Shown here piece by piece: positions 1 through 7,469 of a DNA stretch of 61,230 nt. The translations under genes and the position numbers were made by a program. Each line of letters opens with the position of its first letter. Within the stretch, counting starts at the first letter, position 1. The notes under the pieces are model-generated. The model was not told the DNA's origin and did no database searches. It saw nothing but the letters and a program-made list of their open reading frames with translations. Source of the stretch: an uncultured Oscillospiraceae bacterium (GTDB taxonomy: Bacteria; Bacillota; Clostridia; Oscillospirales; Oscillospiraceae); contig CATLFX010000011.1 in the NCBI GenBank assembly GCA_949935795.1, forward strand, positions 1 to 61,230, written 5' to 3'.

Positions 1-92
1 CCCTCTGCTCGCTGCCGTTCTGGTATCTCTTCCTTTACCGCCTCCCAGAACGCATCTGATATTGTCCATGACTTGTAGCTCTTTTTCTCCAT
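1..92 (-). CDS. IS5-family transposase, N-terminal fragment
   Basis: Partial gene: 30 codons from an ATG at 92 to the window edge. The protein begins MEKKSYKSWTISDAF and continues with WEAVKEEIPERQRAE. This matches the N-terminus common in IS5-group transposases (a Trp-Thr-Ile-Ser-Asp-x-Phe-Trp helix before the DDE domain). A GGTGGG sequence precedes the ATG. The catalytic domain is outside the window, so activity cannot be judged. Confidence 0.6.
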   Translation of the reverse strand, partial: MEKKSYKSWTISDAFWEAVKEEIPERQRAE

Positions 93-150
93 TTTTCCCA
101 CCGCCTTTGGTGGACATTATACCTCATCTGTCTATTTACGGATAGGCTCT
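1..150 (-). mobile_element. Left-truncated IS5-type insertion sequence
   Basis: The first 150 bases read, on the minus strand, as the left end of an insertion sequence. There is an end-like stretch (about 122-150) containing CCTATCCGTAAATAGACA, then a TATAAT at 114-119, then the start of a transposase. The other end lies outside the window, so terminal repeats and target duplication cannot be confirmed. The element ends only about 22 bases beyond the guaD stop codon, so it may have replaced that operon's original terminator. Confidence 0.6.
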
Positions 151-171
151 TATTCAGAGGTTCCTTAACTG

Positions 172-1452
172 TCAAAACAGCTTTCTGCCCTGCACAAATT
201 TGTGCCGGATATCCCGCTCGTCAGAGAGATAAACCGTCCGCTCCAGGCGCGTCTCCAATTCTATCCGCTCCTGGGGCGTATAGCGGGTATCGTCAATCAC
301 CAGGGCGTCAAACTCGTAGCCGGGAGCAAAGGAACCCACTTTCCCAAAAAAGGCCCCGCCGCCCAATGTACCCAGATAAAACGCCTCGCTGACCGTCAGC
401 GGCGCAAGGGCCTCGTCCACCAGCCGCCACCGAAGCTTTGACACCTGAATGGCGTCCGCCATCGCCTTGAAAATAGACGTGTGAGTCCCTCCCGCCACAT
501 CGCTGCCCAGGCCAACCGAGAGGCCGTCCCGCAAAAAGCGGCGGACAGGCGCGATCCCGGAGGACAGGTTCATGTTGGACGCGGGGCAGTGGGCGACCAA
601 TACGTTTTGCGCTTTCAAAAGGGCGGCTTCCTCTCCCTCGGAATAGACACAGTGCGCCATGACCGTGGGGCAGTCCGGACCGCCCAAGAGGCCGAATGCG
701 TGGTAGGCGTGACCATAACTTTTGGCGTTAGGGCACAGCTCCCGCACCCACGCGATCTCGCTCCGGCTCTCCGACAGGTGGGACTGGACGGGTAAACCGT
801 ACTGTTGCTGAATTTTGCTCAGTTCCCCCATCAGCTCATCTGTGCAGGAGGGGATGAAGCGCGGCGTCAAAATGGGGTGTGTGCGGCTGTACCGGCCTTC
901 GATCCGTTCCAGCCAGTCCCTTGTGCCTTGGGCGGACGCGGCGGCGGAGGCCTCCCGGAGCGTCTCCGGGCAGCTGCGGTCCATATTGACCTTCCCCACC
1001 ATGGTACACAGGCCGGATTCCTCCAGCAGATCCATCAGGCGGATGGTGGCCGGCCGGTGAATGGTGGCAAACACGCAGGCCCGGGTGTTCGGTCCCCGCC
1101 GGACGTCCTCCACAAAGCGCCGGTAAGCCCGGTCGGCGTACTCCAGGCTGGCGTATTTGCTCTCCTCCGGAAATGTGTACCGGTCCAGCCAGTCCAGCAG
1201 CTCCAGATCCATCCCCTGGCCGCGGAAGGCATACTGGGGGGCGTGGACGTGCAGATCCGTCAGCCCAGGCACGACCAGGGAGCCGGAGTAATCCAGAACA
1301 GGCAGGCCCGCATACTGCTCCGGCAGCGTGCGGAACACCCCGGCGGACTGCCCCTCGAGGCAGACCAGCCAGCCGCCGGGATAAAGCTCCAATGACTGGG
1401 GCGCCGCGCTGTAGCAGATATCCGCTCTGATCACAAAAGAGTCCTGCTGCAT
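172..1452 (-). CDS. guaD: Guanine deaminase-like amidohydrolase
   Basis: This 426-residue cytosolic metal-dependent hydrolase probably converts guanine to xanthine, feeding the xanthine dehydrogenase encoded upstream. It has the amidohydrolase fold signature PGLTDLHVHAPQYAFRG with metal ligands His68 and His70, a later QSHLSES, an AHC histidine, and the SDV aspartate near residue 320. The APQYAFRG extension after the HxH motif is typical of guanine deaminases. A GAAGGAGG ribosome site lies 8 bases before the ATG. It is the last gene of the xdhABC-guaD operon and would be under the same guanine riboswitch. An atzA/trzA-type deaminase for another purine is the alternative. An insertion sequence abuts its 3' end. 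Confidence 0.85.
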   Translation of the reverse strand: MQQDSFVIRADICYSAAPQSLELYPGGWLVCLEGQSAGVFRTLPEQYAGLPVLDYSGSLVVPGLTDLHVHAPQYAFRGQGMDLELLDWLDRYTFPEESKYASLEYADRAYRRFVEDVRRGPNTRACVFATIHRPATIRLMDLLEESGLCTMVGKVNMDRSCPETLREASAAASAQGTRDWLERIEGRYSRTHPILTPRFIPSCTDELMGELSKIQQQYGLPVQSHLSESRSEIAWVRELCPNAKSYGHAYHAFGLLGGPDCPTVMAHCVYSEGEEAALLKAQNVLVAHCPASNMNLSSGIAPVRRFLRDGLSVGLGSDVAGGTHTSIFKAMADAIQVSKLRWRLVDEALAPLTVSEAFYLGTLGGGAFFGKVGSFAPGYEFDALVIDDTRYTPQERIELETRLERTVYLSDERDIRHKFVQGRKLF

Positions 1453-1488
1453 AAAAAAGCCTCCTTTCTTCCAGGCTGTCTGATGAAC

Positions 1489-1521
1489 GGCCCTCTCCCC
1501 GCCTCCGGCGGGGAGAGGGCC
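1489..1521 (-). other. Intercistronic hairpin between xdhC and guaD
   Basis: A perfect 15-bp GC-rich stem (GGCCCTCTCCCCGCC and its complement) with a 3-base loop fills the gap between xdhC and guaD. No T-run follows in the direction of transcription. It therefore looks more like a processing or mRNA-stabilising element, or a weak attenuator, than a normal terminator. Confidence 0.6.
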
Positions 1522-1529
1522 AAGCAGGT

Positions 1530-2036
1530 TTATTGAGGTCCCTCTTTCCCCAAGCGGCGGTACATGGCCTTTTTCACCGCCCGGAGGATGTTTTCATAGC
1601 CGGTGCACCGGCACAAGTGGCCGGAGAGGAGCTTTCGGAGCTGCTCATCGGTGTACTCCTTCCCCGTTTCCAGAATCTCCTCCGCCGTCAGGATGAAGCC
1701 GGGGGTGCAGAAGCCGCACTGAATCGCCGCCTCCTCCACAAAGGCCCGCTGAACGTCGCTGAGCTCGCCGTCGGGACCCAGAATGCCTTCCAGGGTGCGG
1801 ATACGCTTGCCCTCCGCCCACACGGCCAGGTAGATACAGGAGTTGAACGTCTCGCCGTCGATCAGCACGGTACAGGCGCCGCACTCCCCCACCTCGCAGC
1901 CCTTTTTGACCGAGGTCATACGGAAATCATTGCGCAGCATATCCGTCAGACTTGCCCGGACGTCCACCGTCCGCTCCACATCCCTGCCGTTAAGGTTGAA
2001 CCGGACCGTCTGATATTGAATTTGATGCTTCTCCAT
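1530..2036 (-). CDS. xdhC: Xanthine dehydrogenase iron-sulfur subunit
   Basis: This is the small [2Fe-2S] subunit of a molybdenum hydroxylase, carrying electrons from the Mo site to the FAD subunit. The plant-type ferredoxin domain has Cys48, Cys53 and Cys56 in CEVGECGACTVLIDG plus Cys68. The second, alpha-helical [2Fe-2S] domain has CGFCTPGF and CRCTGY. The length of about 168 residues is normal for the family. I chose the ATG at 2036, which overlaps the xdhB stop codon (TGATG), over the in-frame GTG three bases earlier. GGGAGGTG just upstream serves as ribosome site. It is translationally coupled to xdhB. Confidence 0.93.
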   Translation of the reverse strand: MEKHQIQYQTVRFNLNGRDVERTVDVRASLTDMLRNDFRMTSVKKGCEVGECGACTVLIDGETFNSCIYLAVWAEGKRIRTLEGILGPDGELSDVQRAFVEEAAIQCGFCTPGFILTAEEILETGKEYTDEQLRKLLSGHLCRCTGYENILRAVKKAMYRRLGKEGPQ

Positions 2037-2917
2037 CACAGCGCACCTCCCGCCAGTCTGACCGACGCAATAAACGCCCGCTTTGCGCTCTCCACGGCGA
2101 TGTGAATACGGAAGTCCTTCGCCGCCCGCCAGGAATCCCGGGGGTTGATGTCCTCCTTCACCGCCTGGGCAAACCGCTCCGCCAGCTCCAGGCTGACGGG
2201 CTGTCCGGCGGCCAGCTCCTCCGCGTGGACCGCCCGCAGGGGCACCGGGCCCGCTACGCCAAAGGCCACTCTGGCCCGCTCCACGGTCTTTTGATCGGCG
2301 GACAGGCGGACGTTGACGGAGGTCCCCAGGGTGGCAATATCCATGGCGCTGCGCATAGCGTACTTGATATAATTGCCGAAACAGTTCTCATAGCTCTCCC
2401 TGGGAATGAGGATGGCGGTCTGGAGCTCCCCCTCCCGGATATCCACCACGCCCGCCCGAAGATAGAACTCCTGAATGGGCTGGCGGCGGATGCCGCCGGG
2501 GCCGGTCAGCTCGACGACGGCGTCCCAGGCGTGGAGGGTGGACGCCGAGTCCGCCGAGGTCACGCCGTTGCAGGTGTTGCCGCCGATGGTGCCGATGTTC
2601 CGGATCTGGGGGCCGCCCACCTGGTCCACGGCCTCGCCGAGGACGTTGATGTACTTCTGGATCAGGGGGGCCCGGGTGATATGGGAAAAGCTGGTCAAAG
2701 AGCCGATCCGGAGGGTCCCGTCCGGGTCCATGGAGACGCCCCGGATCTCATCCAGGGTCTGGATGGAGATCAGCTCTTTTCCGGCCCGCCGGCCTTCCCG
2801 CATCTGGACCAGCACATCGGAGCCCCCGGCGATGATCTGGGCCTCGGGATGGGCCAGCCGCAGGGCCACGGCGTCCTCCACGCTTTTGGCCTGGTACAGG
2901 GCTTTTATGTCATACAT
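2036..2917 (-). CDS. xdhB: Xanthine dehydrogenase FAD-binding subunit
   Basis: This 293-residue middle subunit (CoxM/XdhB family) accepts electrons from the [2Fe-2S] clusters and reduces the external acceptor. The FAD-binding PCMH domain is visible with AQIIAGGSDVLVQMREGRR near residue 25 and IRNIGTIGGNTCNG near residue 105. The CO_deh_flav C-terminal domain follows. AAAGGAGG lies 12 bases before the ATG. It sits 15 bases downstream of xdhA and overlaps xdhC, so the three form one stoichiometric unit. Confidence 0.93.
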   Translation of the reverse strand: MYDIKALYQAKSVEDAVALRLAHPEAQIIAGGSDVLVQMREGRRAGKELISIQTLDEIRGVSMDPDGTLRIGSLTSFSHITRAPLIQKYINVLGEAVDQVGGPQIRNIGTIGGNTCNGVTSADSASTLHAWDAVVELTGPGGIRRQPIQEFYLRAGVVDIREGELQTAILIPRESYENCFGNYIKYAMRSAMDIATLGTSVNVRLSADQKTVERARVAFGVAGPVPLRAVHAEELAAGQPVSLELAERFAQAVKEDINPRDSWRAAKDFRIHIAVESAKRAFIASVRLAGGAL

Positions 2918-2932
2918 ACGCTCGGTCCTCCT

Positions 2933-5227
2933 TTACTCCTGGATAAGCCCCGCCTCACGGAACCTCCGGTAGAGGACGTGGGGGGTGATGGGACAGCTGT
3001 CAATGGCGACGCCGGTGGCGTTCAGGATGGCGTTTCGGATGGCCGGGGCGGGGGAACAGGCCGGAGGCTCGCCCAGGGCCTTGGTGCCATAGGGGGAGGT
3101 GGGTTCCGGGTTCTCCACAAAGGCGGCCTCCAGAACGGGGTGGTCCATGAAGGTGGACAGCTTGTAGTCCAGCAGATTGTTGTTCAAGGGCTTCCCCGTC
3201 TTTTCATCAAATTTCAGCTCCTCGCTCAGGCCGTAGCCGATGGCCATGGACATACCGCCGTGGACCTGAGCCTCCGCCAGGGCGGGATTGATGAGCGTGC
3301 CGCAGTCGTGGACGTTCACCAGCCGCAGCAGCTTCACCTTGCACATGGGGATGTCCACCTCCACCTCGGCAAAGGAGCAGCCGAAGGAGTAGGCGTTGCT
3401 TTTGATCTGGGCGGTGGTCTCGGCGGTGATGTGCCGGCTGTTCTCCAGAGAATAGAGGCTCTCCGTGGCCAAATCCCCCAGAGACTTCAACACCCGCCCG
3501 TCGCTCTTGCGGACGATCTGTCCGTCCACCAAGTCCAGGTTGGACACCGGCATCCTGGTCTGCTCGTGGGCGATGTTCAATATCCGCTCCCGGAGCACTG
3601 CGGCGGTCTGCACAATGGAAAACCCGCCGATGTAGGTCTGCCGGGAGGCGTAGGCTCCCGTGCCGAAGGGGGTGAGGTCGGTGTCCTGGGTGGACACCAC
3701 ATGGACGTCCTCCAGGGGTATGCCCACCGCGTCCGCCACCATCTGGGAATAGGCGGTGTCACAGCCCTGCCCGATCTCCGTCTCTCCGGTCTGGAACTGG
3801 AGAGAGCCGTCCTGATTCAGCACCATCCGGCAGGAGGAGGACTCCAGGGAAATGGGCCACACGGCGGTGTTGTACCAGAATACCGCCAAACCCACCCCCC
3901 GGCGGACGGGGCCGGTCTGGTGTTGATACTCCTGATATTTCCGCTGGTAATCCAGCAGCTCCATACCCTTGTTCATGCACTGGTTGAAGGAGTCGTGATA
4001 CAGCTCATTTTTGGAAAATCCGTCCACATAGCCCACAGGCATCAGATTTTTCCGCCGGAATTCCAGGGGGGACATACCGATCGCCCTACAGATGTCGTCA
4101 ATGTGGCTCTCGCCGGCAAACATGGCCTGGGGAATGCCATAGCCCCGCATGGCCCCGGCAGAGGGGCGGTTGGTATACACCGTCCAGCTGTCGCACTCCA
4201 CGTTGGGGCAGGGGTAGAGCTGGGGGAAGGCGTTCATGCCCTTGGCCACGACGCCGTGGCCGTGGGAGGCGTAGGCCCCCTGGTTGGAGAAGGCCTCCAG
4301 TTTCCGGGCCGCCAGAGTGCCGTCGGGCCGGACGTAGGAGATGATATGGGTGCGGATGGCGTGGCGGACCCGGTTGGACACAAAGGTCTCCTCCCGGCTG
4401 CACTCCAGCTTCACCAGCCGTCCCCCCACCTGGGTGGAGCACCAGGCGCACAGGGGCTCGTACAAGGCGTCCTGCTTGTTGCCGAAGCCGCCGCCAATGT
4501 AAGGCTTGATAATACGCACCTTGCCCCAGGGGATGCCCAGCGCTTGACCCACCACACGGCGGACGATGTGGGGGATTTGGGTGGAAGTGACCACCACCAC
4601 CCGGCCCGCCTCCTTGTAGGCGAAGCAGCCGTGGTTCTCGATGTGGCAGTGCTGGACGGTGGGGGTGTCGTACCAGCCCTCCACCTTGATGAGCCCCGGC
4701 TCCCGCCGGGCGGTCTCATAGTCGCCCCGCCGCACGTCGGAATGGGCCAGGATGTTGTTCTTATACCGCTCCTGAATTTGGGGCGCGCCGTCCTTCATGG
4801 CTTCCTGGGCGTCCAGGACAAAGGGGAGCTCCTCGTACTCCACCCGGATGGCCCGGAGGGCCTGAGCCGCCGCCACTTCATCCTCGGCGATGACCGCCGC
4901 AATGTCGTCGCCGTAGTAGCGGACGTGTTGGTTCAGCAGCTTTCGGTCCGCCACATCCTGGTGGCCGGGGTCGGTGGACCAGGGATGGCCCGCGGTGGGG
5001 AATTCGATGTCGGGCACGTCGAAGCAGGTCAAAACCTTCACCACGCCGGGGACGGCCTCCGCCTGCGCCGTGTCGATGGACTTCACAAAACCGTGGGCGA
5101 TGGCGGAATGGCAGACCTTCACCACCAGCACGCCGCGGTCACAGAGGTCGTCCACATACTTGGCCCGGCCCGTGGCTTTTTCATAGGCATCCACGCGGAC
5201 GGCGCTTTTTCCGACCTGTTTGCTCAT
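2933..5227 (-). CDS. xdhA: Xanthine dehydrogenase molybdenum-binding subunit
   Basis: This 764-residue catalytic subunit binds the molybdopterin cofactor. It has the N-terminal a/b hammerhead (RVDAYEKATGRAKYVDDL), the MoCo contacts GGGFGNKQD and RGYGIPQAMFAGESH, GTGAYASRQTYIGG, and KALGEPPACSPAPAIRN, whose Glu720 is the expected catalytic base. The family also includes aldehyde and nicotinate hydroxylases. A purine substrate is inferred from the guanine riboswitch in the leader and the guanine deaminase at the operon's end. GGAGGG precedes the ATG. It is the first gene of a four-gene operon transcribed from a sigma-A promoter about 190 bases upstream. Confidence 0.9.
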   Translation of the reverse strand: MSKQVGKSAVRVDAYEKATGRAKYVDDLCDRGVLVVKVCHSAIAHGFVKSIDTAQAEAVPGVVKVLTCFDVPDIEFPTAGHPWSTDPGHQDVADRKLLNQHVRYYGDDIAAVIAEDEVAAAQALRAIRVEYEELPFVLDAQEAMKDGAPQIQERYKNNILAHSDVRRGDYETARREPGLIKVEGWYDTPTVQHCHIENHGCFAYKEAGRVVVVTSTQIPHIVRRVVGQALGIPWGKVRIIKPYIGGGFGNKQDALYEPLCAWCSTQVGGRLVKLECSREETFVSNRVRHAIRTHIISYVRPDGTLAARKLEAFSNQGAYASHGHGVVAKGMNAFPQLYPCPNVECDSWTVYTNRPSAGAMRGYGIPQAMFAGESHIDDICRAIGMSPLEFRRKNLMPVGYVDGFSKNELYHDSFNQCMNKGMELLDYQRKYQEYQHQTGPVRRGVGLAVFWYNTAVWPISLESSSCRMVLNQDGSLQFQTGETEIGQGCDTAYSQMVADAVGIPLEDVHVVSTQDTDLTPFGTGAYASRQTYIGGFSIVQTAAVLRERILNIAHEQTRMPVSNLDLVDGQIVRKSDGRVLKSLGDLATESLYSLENSRHITAETTAQIKSNAYSFGCSFAEVEVDIPMCKVKLLRLVNVHDCGTLINPALAEAQVHGGMSMAIGYGLSEELKFDEKTGKPLNNNLLDYKLSTFMDHPVLEAAFVENPEPTSPYGTKALGEPPACSPAPAIRNAILNATGVAIDSCPITPHVLYRRFREAGLIQE

Positions 5228-5299
5228 AGGTTTGCCCTCCTTTATCGTTGCATGAACTCTCGGATATTCCAGTTGAAAAGCAAAACCGCCTCAGCAGCA

Positions 5300-5337
5300 G
5301 ACTACAGGTTTGGTTTTTGATCCCCAAACCTGTAGTC
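5300..5337 (-). promoter_or_regulatory. Riboswitch expression-platform hairpin
   Basis: A perfect 14-bp stem (GACTACAGGTTTGG at the 5' side of the RNA) with a 10-base loop lies just after the aptamer. Its left arm includes the 3' strand of aptamer helix P1 (5328-5334), so the two structures cannot coexist. Ligand binding should stabilise P1 and break this hairpin. No U-tract follows directly (a U-rich GGUUUUGCUUUU comes about 10 bases later), so whether the hairpin stops transcription or acts otherwise is unclear. Confidence 0.7.
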
Positions 5338-5391
5338 AACTGTTAAGGCAGTTGGTAGAAACGTTCATCCAAATCATGAACTTATACAGGT
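5328..5391 (-). ncRNA. Guanine-class purine riboswitch aptamer
   Basis: Read on the minus strand, the xdhA leader holds all the hallmarks of the purine riboswitch. P1 is ACCTGTA/TACAGGT, followed by TAA. P2 is GTTCAT/ATGAAC with loop GATTTGG (consensus GATATGG). The joining segment is GTTTCTACC. P3 is AACTG/CAGTT with loop CCTTAA, and then comes GACTA. The C in GACTA is the specificity base and indicates guanine or hypoxanthine rather than adenine. It lies between the promoter (about 5412 start) and xdhA. Because the operon degrades guanine, an ON switch is expected. Confidence 0.9.
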
Positions 5392-5419
5392 ACAAGCCAG
5401 TATTGGTTTGTTAAGTCAA

Positions 5420-5448
5420 TATATACATGAGATGTCCGAATTTGTCAA
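5420..5448 (-). promoter_or_regulatory. Sigma-A promoter of the xdh operon
   Basis: On the minus strand TTGACA (5448-5443) and TATATA (5425-5420) are separated by exactly 17 bases. The predicted start near 5412 would give a leader of about 185 bases that contains the complete riboswitch. Confidence 0.85.
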
Positions 5449-5580
5449 GTGATATTAGGCAAATCGTGGAACTGCCACATTTTTTCAGAGAAAAACTGTG
5501 CAGACTGCACAATGGAAAATCAGCGTTCTTTGGGCAGGCCCGCATAGAGTTTCTGATCGGTCTTTTACAAAAAAACGGTT

Positions 5581-5613
5581 CTTGAGCTTTTCTTGAGATT
5601 TATGTGGTAAAAT
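5581..5613 (+). promoter_or_regulatory. Response-regulator operator and promoter, regulator gene
   Basis: Two CTTGAG half-sites (5581-5586 and 5592-5597) are spaced 11 bases apart, followed by ATTT and a -10-like TAAAAT at 5608-5613. The same pair with the same 11-base phase sits before the ABC transporter gene (7407-7423). Direct repeats with one-helical-turn spacing are typical of OmpR-family regulators, so autoregulation by the adjacent gene is likely. Confidence 0.75.
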
Positions 5614-5642
5614 AAGAAAAACCTGTGGAGAGGAGAATCCGC

Positions 5643-6314
5643 TTGAAACCGACGCTGTTGATCGTGGACGACGAACCCGGCATTGTGGATACGGTAAAGG
5701 CCTACTTTTCCCCGCAATACGAGGTCTTGACGGCCTACAGCGGGCGGGAGGCCATTCAAAAGGCGGAAAAGCGGCCGGACCTAATCCTTCTGGACGTCAA
5801 TATGCCGGGCTTGGATGGCCTGACCGTCTGCCAGACCATCCGGGATCATGTAGCCTGCCCCATTTTGTTTTTAACAGCCCGGACTGAGTCCGCCGACCAA
5901 ATCACCGGCTTCCAGGCGGGGGCGGACGATTACATCGCAAAACCCTTCGACCTGGACGAGCTGGCGGCGCGGATTGCCGCCCATCTGCGCCGGGAACAGC
6001 GGAGGACCAGCCCGCCAATCGTGCGCTTTTTCGGGGACTGCGCGGTGGACTACTCCGCCCGGACCGTGACTGTCCACGGCGAAAGCGTACCCCTTTCCCG
6101 GCGAGAATTTGACATTCTGGAGCTGCTGTCCCTGAATGCGGGACAGGTTTTCGACCGGGAGCGGATCTATGAGGCCGTGTGGGGGATTGACGGCGGGGGC
6201 AGCAGCGATACCGTCATGGAACACATCCGGAAAATCCGGGCCAAGCTGGGAGCCCATACGCTCCACAGCTATATTGAGACAATCTGGGGGTGCGGGTACA
6301 AATGGAACGGCTGA
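5643..6314 (+). CDS. OmpR-family response regulator
   Basis: This two-component DNA-binding regulator of about 223 residues has a receiver domain with acidic pocket VDDE (Asp9/Asp10), phosphorylation site Asp51 (LLDVNMPG), the LTARTE threonine/alanine switch and the KPF lysine. A winged-helix C-terminal domain ends IETIWGCGYKWNG. I prefer the TTG at 5643, with GGAGAGGAG 7 bases upstream, over the GTG at 5625, which lies inside that ribosome site. It overlaps the kinase gene and is followed by an ABC transporter. That arrangement is typical of systems sensing antimicrobial peptides or envelope stress, but the inducer is unknown. Confidence 0.9.
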   Translation: MKPTLLIVDDEPGIVDTVKAYFSPQYEVLTAYSGREAIQKAEKRPDLILLDVNMPGLDGLTVCQTIRDHVACPILFLTARTESADQITGFQAGADDYIAKPFDLDELAARIAAHLRREQRRTSPPIVRFFGDCAVDYSARTVTVHGESVPLSRREFDILELLSLNAGQVFDRERIYEAVWGIDGGGSSDTVMEHIRKIRAKLGAHTLHSYIETIWGCGYKWNG

Positions 6315-7411
6315 GAAATATGAGCCTGCGGCGGGCTTTCTTTCTGCTGGCCCTTTGCGGACTGCTGACGGCGCTGGCGCTGGCGGGCCTGTTGTGGACG
6401 GGGTGCAAGGCGGCCGCGTCCCAGTACCCTCTGGGCGGGGTGAGCATTGGGACGGATGGGGTGATGACGTCTCTGCCCGGGCCGACGCCGGAGCAGCTGC
6501 GGCTGCTGAGGGTGCTGGACGTCATCGCGCTGCTGGGCTGGGTCGTGTTTCCGGTGACCGGCCTGGGGCTGGCGGGGGCGCTCTTTTACCGCTGGAAGCT
6601 GAAGGAACCCATTGCCCTGCTGCTGGAGGGAACCCGGCGCATCCAGGCCCACGACCTGGATTTCACCCTCCCGGCCGTCTCCGCCGACGAGCTGGGACAG
6701 ATCTGCGGGGCCTTTGAGGGCATGAGGCTGGAGCTGCTGAAAACCAACCGGGAGCTGTGGCGGCAGGCGGAGGAGCGCAAGCGGCTCAACGCCGCCTTTG
6801 CCCACGACCTGCGCAACCCCGTCACCGTTTTGAAGGGCAGCGTCAAGCTGCTGCGGCAGGACCCCTCTGATCCGCAGACCCTTGACCGCCTGGAGAACTA
6901 CACGGTCAGAATCGAGCGGTACGTGGAGGCCATGAGCTCCATTCAGCGGCTGGAGCAGATGCCGGTGAAGACCGCCGGCGTATCCTGGGCCGTCCTGCGC
7001 TCGGAGCTGGAGGAGACGGCGCGGCTGCTGGCCCCGTCGCTGGATACAACGGTTTGCGGGCCAGACGGCGGCGCGCTGCAGATCGACCATGGAATTTTTC
7101 TGACCGTGGCGGAAAATTTGATTGGAAACGCGGTGCGTTTTGCCAGAAAAAAGCTGGAGATCGCCCTTGCCCTGGAGGAAAATACCCTGATCCTGTCTGT
7201 GACGGACGACGGCCCCGGTTTCCCCGGCCAACTGCTCCAAAGCGGGCCGAAGCCCTTTGCAAGGTCGGAAGAAAACGGGCCGCACTTCGGCATGGGCCTG
7301 TACAGCAGCGGCCTTTTGTGCCGGAAACACGGCGGCAGCCTGCGGCTGGAAAACCGGGCGGGGGCCGGCGCGGCTGCCACCGCTTCCCTGCAAATCAATT
7401 TCAAACCTTGA
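6302..7411 (+). CDS. Sensor histidine kinase
   Basis: This membrane histidine kinase of about 369 residues is the partner of the preceding regulator. TM1 is about residues 12-32, there is an external loop of only about 40 residues, and TM2 is about 71-96. A HAMP linker follows, then the HisKA box with phospho-acceptor His168 (AFAHDLRNPV). The HATPase domain has N-box AENLIGNAVRFARKK, G1 DDGPGFPG and G2 GMGLYSSGL. The small external loop argues for sensing within the membrane or through the transporter. The ATG at 6302 overlaps the regulator's 3' end; an ATG at 6320 is an alternative start. Confidence 0.88.
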   Translation: MERLRNMSLRRAFFLLALCGLLTALALAGLLWTGCKAAASQYPLGGVSIGTDGVMTSLPGPTPEQLRLLRVLDVIALLGWVVFPVTGLGLAGALFYRWKLKEPIALLLEGTRRIQAHDLDFTLPAVSADELGQICGAFEGMRLELLKTNRELWRQAEERKRLNAAFAHDLRNPVTVLKGSVKLLRQDPSDPQTLDRLENYTVRIERYVEAMSSIQRLEQMPVKTAGVSWAVLRSELEETARLLAPSLDTTVCGPDGGALQIDHGIFLTVAENLIGNAVRFARKKLEIALALEENTLILSVTDDGPGFPGQLLQSGPKPFARSEENGPHFGMGLYSSGLLCRKHGGSLRLENRAGAGAAATASLQINFKP

Positions 7412-7439
7412 GGGTTTCTTGAGATTTGCCTGTTACACT
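7407..7439 (+). promoter_or_regulatory. Response-regulator operator and promoter, ABC genes
   Basis: CTTGAG at 7407-7412 and 7418-7423 repeat with an 11-base period. They are followed by ATTT and a -10-like TTACACT at 7433-7439. The core TTTCTTGAGATTT is identical to the one upstream of the response regulator gene at 5581. No good -35 box is present, as expected for an activator-dependent promoter. It overlaps the 3' end of the kinase gene. Confidence 0.75.
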
Positions 7440-7469
7440 CTCCTTATACCGCGTAAGGAGGGTGTTTTT

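Noticed and set aside
2102-5320. A 1072-codon open frame on the plus strand
   Set aside because: It is antisense to xdhB and xdhA, has low-complexity Gly/His/Asp/Val composition typical of GC-rich shadow frames, and no ribosome site. The minus-strand genes have full family motifs.
5300-5337. Treating the hairpin between xdhA and the response regulator as a simple terminator
   Set aside because: It lies inside the xdhA leader downstream of the promoter, shares its left arm with the aptamer P1 strand and has no adjoining T-run, so it is better explained as part of the riboswitch.
7257-7469. N-terminal extension of the ABC ATPase
   Set aside because: The frame overlaps the kinase gene and the operator. 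A strong AAGGAGG site 8 bases before the ATG at 7470 and the family's normal start decide for the shorter protein.
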